From: Chrysomallon squamiferum
Taxonomy: Eukaryota; Mollusca; Gastropoda; Neomphalida; Peltospiridae
Assembly: GCA_012295275.1 (NCBI GenBank)
Contig: CM022670.1
Span: 3,215,335-3,279,334 of the forward strand
Length of the DNA: 64,000 nt
Direction: 5' to 3'
Position numbers and translations under genes: made by a program. The notes beneath the pieces are model-generated. The model was not told the DNA's origin. It worked only from the letters and a program-made list of their open reading frames with translations, and did no database searches. Positions 49,832 through 61,641 of this stretch are shown one piece after another. Positions within the stretch are counted from its first letter, which is position 1, and each line of letters opens with the position of its first letter.

Positions 49832-50314
49832 AATTATCATTATCATCATCATTATTGTCATTATTAGTATTATAGAAAATAAGTCAGTAACACTTTGAAG
49901 GAAAATGGGTTTCCTTTATTTATTGTTCTCAGTACACTTGTGAAGAAAATGATTGTTTTACTATATTGTTTTCTTCTGTGTCCTGCTGAATGAAAGAAAC
50001 ATTTTATAACTTTTATATTAAGTAAATGGGCATTATTTTTGTATTATTATTCTGTAAAATAATGCTGTCACATAATAATTTTGTGTCTGTTTTAATCTGT
50101 GTATGTAATTGTTCTCTGCATCACATTATGTACCTACATTATCTAAAAAAGACAAAGCATATGGAATGCTCAGTAGTATGCAATAATTAATATAATATGT
50201 AAATATATCATTTTTTTTGTTAATAGATGAATTGAATAAAAATTTTGTAAGACCTGGGTGTTCGAGTGATTGGTACTTTTAAAAAGACCTCTTGATAATA
50301 TCTAGAAGTTATAT

Positions 50315-50319
<5 letters not shown>

Positions 50320-50390
<71 letters not shown>
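50320..50390. repeat. (CT)n microsatellite
   Basis: About 70 bp, 80 nt after the AATAAA at 50235. Confidence 0.95.
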
Positions 50391-50391
<1 letters not shown>

Positions 50392-50514
50392 TTCTATCAT
50401 TTGGTTTAACAGTTTAAGAAACATTTCAATAAAATATTATTTTGTGAAAAATCCACACTGTTTTAACAGTACACCAATAATTTAACAATCATCTTATAAA
50501 ATGTTGATAAACTC

Positions 50515-50615
50515 TTGCAATAACAAAGATCTTACATATACCCTCAGACATGGGACAATCTTTTTTAACATGAACAGTGGGGCACTGGCAGGAACGGGAA
50601 ATAATATTTGTTTCC
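50515..50615 (-). mobile_element. tRNA-derived SINE remnant (copy 3)
   Basis: On the minus strand TTTCCCGTTCCTGCCAGTGC, CCCACTG, GTCTGAGGGTATATG and TAAGATC follow in the order of the same SINE body. It is strongly diverged, lies in the ubinuclein 3' flank, and lacks both ends. Confidence 0.5.
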
Positions 50616-51688
50616 CATTTATGCAAAAACATGATTATAGATCAAAGCCGCCAACAATGAACTTTTATTTTTAATGGTTATTGTTTGATTTTATTCTTTA
50701 TTATTAATGTTTTTATTTATTTATAAATTGTGTATTAAGGTTTCAAGTAATTAATTTATGTTATTGCACTCAGTGTCTGACTTGGCAATGAAAGAATGAC
50801 TGATTAAGATAACGAAAATGTCTAAGATATCACTTCGACAAGGCAAAAACGATTTCACTCATTTGTAAGAGTAGAACTCGGGTCGGTTAGCTACCTTTCA
50901 CATGCAGGCCTGTCCATTTGATAACGTAACAACGTGAATCATCTTGTGATACAAGATTCTGACACTGCAAGGGGGGGGGATTAAAACTCTTTAATTCGTG
51001 AGAGAGAAAACAAAACGAAGAAAGAAAAGTAATGTGAACATTTGAATCGACAAACCCATGAAGACAATCAAATGTTCCATTATCTGCATGACCATCTAAC
51101 CGCACGAAATAACCATATCAATGCAATATGAGAAAGAGGCCATTTGAAAGATGCACCTCGATAGTGTTTTCCTTTATTGTTTTGTGGTACGGATGCCATT
51201 ATATTTGAAATGATGTGATTACGTTTTCCAATAACTTTATATTTATGGCTACTCATCTACGAAAAACAATTGAATCAAAGGGAAGAGATACAGAGAGAGA
51301 GCAAAAAAAAAAAATAATAATCGCTGTTCTTGCGAGCGGTACAGAACAGCGGAAAGTACCGAAAATTGCCTTTATGCGATATTTGTACAGTATCGAAAAT
51401 TATTTTATCAAAACATTAAAGTCTATTACAATAAATAGCAAAATTTCACAAGAATTTATATGACAGTTTGTTTTGAGGCAGGATTATATTTTTTGTATAA
51501 AGTAGTATTTCTCCGATTATATATATTTTTGATGATATATGGTGGACCTTGTTTGCGTTTTAATAAATATAGTATGGCGAACTAAAATTCTTGAGTTCAC
51601 AACCTAAACCTTCTTTAAGGGCTGCATTCCAGTGTTGTTGTTGTTATTGCTTTTTTTTTTTTTTTTCTTGATATTATTAATATTATTA

Positions 51689-51722
<34 letters not shown>

Positions 51723-51841
51723 TATTATTATTATTATTATTTTCATCATCACCATCGTCTTCATTACTGCTGTTGCTGTTCACTCGTCAGTATATTATTT
51801 CGAATAAATTTGAATCAATGAACTTGCTTCTTAAGAATAAA

Positions 51842-51895
<54 letters not shown>

Positions 51896-52315
51896 TCGCA
51901 TGCATATACAATGCATAAACTAACGCACATAGCCTACCACATCACAAATTACTCGCTCATCGTTGGTCGTTTGATTGGTTGATTCCGTTGCTTGCTTAGG
52001 TGAATTCTGATTGGTTGGTTCCGAATCGGTCTTGTAAGTTTATTATTATCCTTATATGCCGTGCATGTTCATAGGAAGATGAAAAATATAAATAATCCAT
52101 CTTTAGACGTCAGAGAATGTTGTTGCGTAAATTACTGTTTCCTTTTCAAAATAAAAAAGAAATAAATAAGGAAAAAAATAATAATAAAAGAGGAAGAAAT
52201 GGAAAAAATATAATAATAACAATAATAAAACAAAAAATGTTAATAAAAGGAGTCAAACTCATTACCACCTTTCATTTTAAATGATTTTTATTTTATTTAT
52301 TTATTTATTTATTAT

Positions 52316-52398
52316 TATATCTATCTATCTATCTATCTATCTATGTATCTATATATATATATATATATATATATANTATATATATATATATATATATT
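52316..52398. repeat. (CTAT)n(TA)n microsatellite with one ambiguous base
   Basis: The single N of the window (52376) lies within the TA run, so the true tract length is uncertain. Confidence 0.95.
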
Positions 52399-53205
52399 GT
52401 ATTGTTGAAAATTAGTTTTTATTTTACGTCAAAGAAAGATTTTTTGAAACACGGGTGCTTTGAGACCTCTGTGATCATTAATAACATTAATAACATCTAT
52501 ATTTCTGCATTAACGAAGAAGCATCTTAATTTATAGAATTCACTTTGTACAGTTTAAACAGTAACAGTAATCCTACACACAGAGACAAAAGGGGCGCATG
52601 CACATCTGCGTCAAAAGTTGTGTATTGTTTTCGTGAATAGACAAAAAAAGAAAGAAAAAAGAACCTGATTATATTTATAAAATCTAAGACTGATATATAT
52701 TTTCTGGAAACAGAATCGCATTAGACCTGTTTTCTGATTAATGAGTTTATTTGTAAACATTTCCACACCGAAAACAAACAAGGAAAATAATCCGACATTC
52801 CAGCCTCTTTGTAATATCTTTCATTTGGTTCGTGTTGTTTCTCATACAGTAACTTTAATTAACCTTATTAAAGGATTCACATTTTCCCAGAGTATTTCCT
52901 TTCATGTTTACAAAATTAGGTGTTTTTTTTGATAACAGTAGAAAGTAATGTTATTCGTAATGCAAAAAGTCCAATTAAAGACGAAAGCCGGCGCATTCTT
53001 TTGTTTTTGATTGGTTTGTTGTTGTTGTTTCTGTTTTTAAATTACTTATTGTTAATATGCAGCGTTCGTTAGAATAAATATTCAGTAATATAAATAGCTT
53101 TCAAGAGTTTCGTGTTTGATAACCTTGTAGTTTAAGTCCAAGCCTTATGAGCTGAGATTTTACTGAATATTTTGCTAGTGCATGTATGAAAAGAAAAATA
53201 ATAAA

Positions 53206-53591
<386 letters not shown>

Positions 53592-54544
53592 TATGGATAT
53601 ATATATATCTGATCTCATTCTGGCGTGTCAGATGAATTTTTAATTATTTTTGTTTTCCCCTTCTCATCCTCTAATAGAAGTCAACCAGGGTTCATCGAAA
53701 TAGTTCTTCGTTTCTGAAAATCATTACAACTCTGTTAAAATACTGAAGCAGTGATAATATTACTACAACGATAAAATGGAAAACATGAGAGAAAAAAGAG
53801 AGTGAGAGAGAAAAAAAAAAAGTAAAAGAAGTGAACAGAAATAATAATTAGAATAATAAATGAAAAATGAAAAGGTAAATTCTTTTCCAAAAACTGTTTG
53901 TTCTACGTCATCAAAGGATACAGGCCATTTGTATTTCTGTTTTATTGTTTCTAAAATTAAAACTACAATTAAAAAAAAGACGTTTCTGACACTGATTAAT
54001 AAGTTATTTTATTCAGCTCGCAGATTTATTAAATTACAGTTCAATTAAAATACAAGACAAAGCCACTACTGAGGTTGCTGTGTGTCAAATGATTTTTTCG
54101 AGAATGAAATATTAATGGGTTGCAACAACACTGATGAAATTAGATTATTAGTATTATCGTCATAGAAACTGGACTAAGAATAATCTATGGATATTATTTT
54201 GATTAAATATTTATTTATTTATTTATTTGTTTATTTATTATTATTATGGTTATTTTTATTGTTGTTGTTGTTATTATTATTATTATTTTCATTTTCTGTT
54301 TTTCGGAGGGCTATTGTGTTAATAATTTATTAACTGTTGGTTTATATTGACATTGTTTATAAGAAAGAATCATAGGTTTCTTTCAGTTTGGTATTGCTGA
54401 AAACTGCAGACCTATATTATACGTGTTTAAATAATTTACACTTTGATTCTCTTTAACATCACGAAAAAAACGATTAATTTTTAATAAGGCATCAGTAAAA
54501 AGTAATTGAACAGTTATTTATATCTGTCAATATTACTCTGAGTG

Positions 54545-54545
<1 letters not shown>

Positions 54546-54604
<59 letters not shown>
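54546..54604. repeat. (TG)n microsatellite
   Basis: Pure TG tract 700 bp beyond the GPCR stop, probably in its 3' flank. Confidence 0.95.
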
Positions 54605-54605
<1 letters not shown>

Positions 54606-55025
54606 AGTGTGTCTGTGTCTGTGTATGTGCATGGACAAGGGTTTTTGTATGACCCATCAAAAACAAAAAGAAACAAATGCACAATAAATTAAACGAATGT
54701 TCTGATAACGTACAATCAATCGTCAATAGTCACCAAATCACAACGATATTGTTGTCTGGTGGATACATGAAATCTCAGTTCAAGGCAGATTATTAATATT
54801 ACGTAAATGTGTGTATAAATATAACTGAGACGTTAATGTAAGTGGTATCAGAGCGGTTACGACCAGTTGTCTATATTTTCTGATGTATTTGTTTTTCGTT
54901 TTTCACATTTTATTATGAAAGTTAGTTATATCCATCACAAGAACAGTCTCTCAGTTTTCTGAAATCTAGAATCCGCCTGATTAACCGTTATTACTAAAAA
55001 CGTGACAAAATCGTATTTTTTCGCT

Positions 55026-55031
55026 TTTATT
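55026..55031 (-). terminator. Candidate polyadenylation signal of the GPCR gene
   Basis: AATAAA on the minus strand, about 290 nt after the stop codon. A second AATAAA is at 54909-54914. The motif alone is weak evidence in AT-rich DNA. Confidence 0.3.
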
Positions 55032-55235
55032 CTAGTTCTCAATGTCCGTGCTGTCGCTTGTATTCAGCTCCAGAGAGCTAGTGTTGTAGTTCATCCATCT
55101 TTAAAATGTCCACAGTAAAAACCTTTTAGTGATTCTCTAAACGTATTTTTCAAAATATCATCCAGGTACCAAAAAGACGAGTGCCTTTCACTTCCAAAAC
55201 CAGTTTAGTAAGTCAGGTATTTAACTTTCTTTGTG

Positions 55236-55311
<76 letters not shown>
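55236..55311. repeat. (TG)n microsatellite in the GPCR 3' UTR
   Basis: About 38 TG units, read as (CA)n in the transcript, beginning 11 nt after the stop codon. Confidence 0.95.
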
Positions 55312-55312
<1 letters not shown>

Positions 55313-55322
55313 ACGTAGCTGT

Positions 55323-55870
55323 TCAAAGCTTTCTCAGCGAGGAGAATTTAAGTGTTGACGAACTCGACTGACGAAGTACGTTTCTTTTTGACGACTTCAG
55401 ATTGGAGAGCTCGTCCAGCATTCGTGACCTCTTCTTCTCTCCACAGCTCGTGAACATTGCGAGAAAACTCTGCCTGAACCGACGATTCATGAAACAGTAA
55501 GTGATAGGGTGCACACACGACGACAGGTAGGCTAACAGAAACACCAAAGATTTCGTTAGAAGAGTCAGATTCTTTCGCGCACTGTAGTAGTCTATAACCG
55601 TCCACGTGTTGACAAGAAAGAGGGGCGTCCAGCACAGGAAGTATTCGAAGACGACAACACACAACATTTTCACGACTCTTCTTTTGCTCAGAAGGATTCG
55701 CTCGTAGTTCACTTGACGCAGATTTTGGGCCTGACCGTTGTTGACCAGCAAAGGATTCGTGGCGCCACCTGAACTGTCTTGTCGCAGATGCGGAACAGAT
55801 AATCCCTCTGCGTGGGTTTCAATCTCCGAGTCCTTGAAGCGATAGCGAACAGGTTCAAACTGGTCGACAT
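55323..55870 (-). CDS. Class A GPCR, cholecystokinin/gastrin-receptor-like: last exon
   Basis: Terminal exon of 548 nt (acceptor TTCCAG, entering phase 1; stop TGA at 55323-55325), about 181 residues. It covers most of intracellular loop 3, TM6 (RRVVKMLCVVVFEYFLCWTP with the CWxP motif), extracellular loop 3 with an NLT glycosylation site, TM7, helix 8 (MNRRFRQSF), a Cys for palmitoylation (FTSC) and a Ser-rich tail. CCK receptors likewise have a last exon starting in loop 3, and the SSCVxPIxYCFMNxRFR block is closest to them; a sulfakinin-type receptor is the protostome equivalent. TM7 reads HPITY where nearly all class A receptors have NPxxY. TM1-5 exons were not found up to the window end. 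The CCK assignment is moderately sure; class A GPCR is secure. Confidence 0.85.
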
Positions 55871-56302
55871 CTGGAATAAAGAAAAGAAAAAGCTTGTTGA
55901 AAAGTGTATATTTACATAAAGACTTCCTTTTTTATCCTTTTCGCGAATGCACAGTACTAGTCTCGTAATCTCGTAATTATGATCTATTAGCGACCACTTG
56001 TTAAGTGTCTCATGTTAAAATTAGTCTTCAGCAAATCTGACAATTGTTTTCTTCTCATTCTGCAATAGCTGGAAAAAAAGGAAGAAGATGTTCCTACGAT
56101 TTGTCTACAGCTTTCTAACTTAGCAGATTTGTCGTGATATAATGTTAACTTATAAAGTATCGATCACTGTTAATATTTTTAATTTTTCCAGTGAATAGTA
56201 TTTTATCAATTCGTGAAAACAATTAGGCATAACAATAATATTGTAGGTTCACTTAACAAACAGGGTGATCAAAAAATCAAATGAGACAAAATAACGATAT
56301 AT

Positions 56303-56337
<35 letters not shown>

Positions 56338-58187
56338 TTCGGTTTTTATATTTAATTTAATTTTATTTATTTATTTATTTATCATTTTATTTCACTGTAA
56401 TCGGTATTCTTCTTAGTCTTTTTATGTTATAAAATTTAAGATTTTCCAAATAAACTTTAAATAAATGATAGTGTTCTTAGCAAAATCTGTTTATAGGTTA
56501 TTTTCCAATACAAATAAAAACAACGTTTATTCACAAACAAAAAAAAACCACAACAACATAAAGCAAAATTTACAAAAAACGTTTCACTTTCTTCCTATGC
56601 GATAAACATGAAAACAGATCGCAGTAAAATTAGCCTTACAACTTTGTTTTCACTGACGAATACGTTTTGACACTTAGAATTGTGTCCCTTGCAAACTGCG
56701 GTTCGCTGGAGGGATTTAATGACGGAATCTGGGAATAGATTCTGTATTTAAGAAGAGCCACCAAAGGCTTTACGCCTTATGAGGCAACGGAAATTGATGG
56801 CTTGGAAAATTACTTGAGCTCAAGAAGAAACAGTTCTGTTTAGTAGTGTCGACCATACGCGTTTAATAAAGCCAAAATACACAACACAGTCAAGCGAGAA
56901 AAATGTCTGAACGAAAATGAAATTGTGGTAAAATAGTTTTACTCTCTCCTTTTGATCTCGACCGCGATTAGCTTATAATAAAAGTTTAAACTTATGAACA
57001 AATTAATTTGATAGGCTAATTTACTGTTGTTATTCCATAATTTTGCTGGAACTGTATATGTAAGTTATACGTACGCAAAATGAACACTGTACAATAGGAT
57101 AAACACCACGTTCAGGAATCTTAATCGCGCGCGCTCGCGCACTCATACATACATTTATAATTACATTTTATACAGTAACAGGACACACATACATTCAGAC
57201 ATAAATACATACATAAATATCTATATACATACATGCCTTACGTAATTAAAGACATCTTGACATATAATGGTTCTCTTTAATAACAATTTTTTTTTTTTTT
57301 TTTTTTTTAAAGTATAAAACGTCTTAACGAATTTCTTTCTGAAATTATTGTGTAAAAGATGCATTAAATGTATTAAAACTCATCTTCATCATCGTTTGGA
57401 AAATAGCATTGGCTGTAATCTCATGTTAATTATCATAAACGGAGCATATGTATTATTTACATTGCAATTTCGCTTATACTTGTTAATAGCTCTACGGCAC
57501 ATTAATCCTCGCATTTCTCAAATACTTTATTGCGCTTCGGAAGTAACTAAGAGCATTTAGGTTGTCTGCCTCTATAAAGCAAAGACAAATTGCTTTAATC
57601 TGTAATGATGTTACCGACATTACGTTATAAAGACAGAATCTGATATTAAGCGATTCTGAAGGAAAGCATTATTTATATGTAAGACTAATTACATATAATA
57701 TGGATTATATATGGGTTATTCAGAATGCAAAGGCAGATATTAGACACTATTTCCCTTTATTAGTTGTCGCTAATTTAGCTATAATAATAATAATGATAAT
57801 AATAATAAGAAGAAGAAGAAGAAGAAGAAGAATAAAGAAAGAAAGAAAGAAAAGAAAAGCTTGATAGTAAGCAATAATGAATACTGCTTGTTATTAAAGA
57901 TAATACTTCAAAATACTAAAATTAACTCATGTCAAACAATATCATAAGATCCTCAAATCGCCAGCTCTCGATAAATTCCAATCAATTCCATATTCCCAAC
58001 GCCAGACTGGTTTTGTATGACAGTACCGATATAACTCTGATATTAGTATTCAACCCTTGATGCCAACCATAATTTGTTATCGTTAGAGACCAGCTGATTT
58101 TATTCTGTTATCCCTGCACAGGATAATATTTAGTTTCATACATGCTTTGACCGTTCATTTTTACAGAAAGCAGAACTGTCGTGTGGT

Positions 58188-58335
58188 GCGGGTCTTGTGA
58201 TCAAATCTCCTCAGGCGCCATGTTGTTGCCATCTCCCGACCCACTCAGAGCTCGAAGACTGGTTTGTGTTCTGTTCTTATAGTGAAATGTGAATAAAAGA
58301 TTCCTTGCTGCTAATTAAAAAGGAAAAACCACTGT
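58188..58335 (+). mobile_element. tRNA-derived SINE remnant (copy 4)
   Basis: GATCAAATCTCC, GGCGCCATGTTG, then GACTGGTTTGTG and GTGAATAAAAGATTCC, TTGCTGCTAATTAAAA follow the SINE order closely. It is the best-preserved 3' core of the four copies. It lies upstream of the GPCR exon, presumably in intron. Confidence 0.6.
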
Positions 58336-59845
58336 AAATTAACGTCATTAAAAAGGCACTTAAAACGTAAGCGAGGGCGTCGATAAATAAAATCATTATT
58401 TCTTTTCTCTTTTTTTTTTCTTTCATTATTTTTCTTTTTTCTCTTTTTAAGTTATTATTATAATTAACATTCCTACATAAACGAAATACAGAATCGTGGT
58501 TTTACAGTTTACTTTGTTTTTATGCTGAAAATACGAAGTGCTGTTAAAATTAGGATCGAATATTGGAATAGGATTATTATTGTTGTCGTTGCTGTTGCTG
58601 TTATTGTTGTTGGTGGTGTTGGTGTTGCTGTTATTTTTATCATCATGCCATTGTTGTTATATGATTAACACTGTTACTGTTGTTTATGTTGTTTGTAAAC
58701 GATATAAATGAAATAAATCTTAGTTACTGGACGTGAATCAATAAAAGAAGTTTTACACAGTGAGATCCTAACCGAGTGAAAGTAAGAAATCACAGAGAAC
58801 GAAATAAAACAGCAATCTGTGCACGATTCGTTTGAAAGAATCTCAGAAAGAAGTGTGGAATGACAGAATGGAAGACTAACTGTAAGACCGCTGAAAAGAA
58901 AAGTCTTTCTGGAGATAAAGGAATCACATTAACACGATTTCACCCGAGGCAACTAACGTAGTATTGAATAAATGAGTTGTGTTACTTTTTTTTTCACTTT
59001 TGTTTCATCTTCTTCATCGTCATCTTCTTTTATTTATTTATTTTATAATTAATTTTTTTAATTACTACTGTTTAATTATTTATTTATTTGTTGTTGTTTT
59101 GGGTTTTTTTATATTTTGTTTTGCAACAATATTTTTTTTTTTTTTTTTCATTCAGTTTATGTTTTGTTTCTTAATAAATTTAAAGATTATATTGAAATGA
59201 GTCAATGAATTATTCAAAAGAAAGAAAAATTCGATAAAGGAGCACATTATAATCATTTTTTCTTTAATCTGAAGGCAGAAACAAAATCAAAATCAAATTA
59301 TTTCTCAGATGCACATACTAGAGCTAGTTCGGTAAATAACATCTGCTGTTTCTTCAGTCTAGACTTCAAAAAGACAATTTATATTCTAAATAAAATAATA
59401 ATCACACATAATATTTTTTTTTTTTTTTTTCGATATTTAAATCTAGATACACATGTATGTGCATGTGTTAGAGTATCTGTACAAAGGTATCACTATCATC
59501 AATACAACAGGGCTTAGAGGTTTTCGACAAAAGATTTGTAAAAATCTTAATCCCAAACGACACATTTCACTAATACTCAGATTTCCTTTCGCTATTAGTA
59601 GCAGTTTTTCACTGTTTGTATAGTCGACATCAGCGGTCTGTATTTGCATTATACAAATAAAGTTCTGTTAGGAAAAGACAAATTTGCCAATGTATGTGTA
59701 GAACACATAAAGTTCAGGTACTTTTTCAATGAAGTAAAATAAATGTTTCTGTAATAGTTAACTAATAGCGAATAATATTATAAATGATTCTCATATTGAC
59801 AGTAATTATTGTTATAATAATATTAATACATGTAGCTGCAATATA

Positions 59846-60022
59846 GCAGCAGCAGCAGCATCAGTCGTTGTAGTAGTAGTAGTTACGGTATTACTAGTGT
59901 TAATATGATTGAAAAAGAAATAGTAGCTGCAACATCATTGTTATTATTACAAATAGTAGTAGTAGTAGTAATAGCAGTAATACTAGCAGTAGTAGCAGCA
60001 GCAGCAGCAACAGCAACAAGAA
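59846..60022. repeat. Imperfect (AGC)n/(AGT)n trinucleotide block
   Basis: AGC and AGT/GTA runs at 59846-59882, 59947-59975 and 59985-60020, separated by related but unpatterned sequence. There is no long open frame through the block. Confidence 0.8.
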
Positions 60023-60735
60023 AATAAAAGTAATAGCTGTTGCAATTGGAACAGATTCAACTTTAACTTTGACATGAACATATTGGGAAGCCTAGATTAA
60101 ACAAATTAAATCACTGATAATTAGTTTAGATCCAAGCTTTCCTCACTAGTACATGGCAGAACGTAGAAATGCAGTTTACTGCATCAAGTCCTTATTTCTT
60201 TAAAACAAATTTATATTTTTTCTTTGTCGCTATTTATTTAATTTAAATTCACGATGTTACAAAGGTTGCCTGTTTGGAAGAAATTCAACTTGTTCTTTTT
60301 CTTTTCTTTCCGCAATGTTATTTTTTTTTTTTTATTACTTTTTTTATTTATTTGTTTTTTGTCCTTGTCGTTTCTCAGCATGTTTCAATTTTTGTGTCAT
60401 TCGATCAACATTTGTATCTGCAGCGCTGTTCACCACTGCAGCTAGTCTAGTACGAAATCAATTCCGACAGGACGGTTTGTTTAACTATTTACACAATTCA
60501 AGTTTCATTTTCGAAGCCGCAGTTCCAGTCCTGAGTATATTTTACCCTGCGATCATCTAAATAGGACGCTAAGTTTAAAAAAACAACAAAAAAAATCCAC
60601 AAACACAGCTGGATTCACTCGCTTCAGAATCAATGGAATGTTCATCTTTTATTAATACTGCACGTTATTACGTTATATTAATTAAAACAATTGATTTTTT
60701 TCTCTCTCTCTCTCTTTAATTTATATATATTTTTT

Positions 60736-60813
60736 AATGAGTTGTATGAATATCCATTAAAAAAGCAATATATATATATACTGCTTTTTTAATGACTATT
60801 CATACAACTCATT
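60736..60813. repeat. 78-nt inverted repeat (hairpin)
   Basis: Arms 60736-60767 and 60782-60813 pair at 30 of 32 positions; the two mismatches are adjacent. The loop is 14 nt of AT alternation. Pairing stops sharply at both outer ends. Confidence 0.9.
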
Positions 60814-60823
60814 ACCAAAGCGC

Positions 60824-60875
<52 letters not shown>

Positions 60876-61606
60876 AATGGCGGGATAGTCTTCGGACTTA
60901 TCTCTTATACCTAGTATATATTAGCACAGAGAAAAATATATATACAAAATCATAATCATACTCCATGGCTTTGTTCGAATATCACAACTTGGTTATGGTT
61001 ATTAACTTCAGGTTACTTAAAAAGCTATTAAACACTCGGTTTGCTTTAAAGTGATTTGCAAACAAGCTAGTTAGACGATAATCACGTAAACGAAACACTT
61101 TCAAATGAGCTCACTTTACATTCAGTGGTAACTGAAAACCCATAAATATTAAAGGAAAATACAAAAGAAGAAAGAACATCTTCATTGTATGTATTGATTG
61201 TTTCAAAGGTTTTCTTTAACGACATTTTCAATTTTAACTTTGATTTTTTTTTTTTTTTGTACATATATTCGATTATTTACAAATAAAAAAAAAACTGTTT
61301 TACATGCTGTGGTATTAGAAAATGACTCAGTTTGTACTAAAAGGGCCGGAAATATAAAAAAAGATTTTAATTACATTTATTTCAAACAACTTATTGTATG
61401 CACAACAGCTGTCGGAAATCATTTTTCCGTTCAGAATACCAAATGTTTAAGAAATTTATATATCTACTGATTCAAACATTTTTAACAAGGATTAATGTTA
61501 TATTGAACAATACGACAAGAATTGAGATCTTTAAAATTAAATTTCAACAAATTCTTATCCTTCTACTGTAGAATATACCATTCGTTCGTAAAATAAAAAT
61601 TAATAA

Positions 61607-61641
<35 letters not shown>

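Noticed and set aside
55323-55751. A 142-residue GPCR fragment starting at 55751
   Set aside because: The apparent start is a TTG; the frame continues upstream to a splice acceptor at 55870, so this is part of a larger exon.
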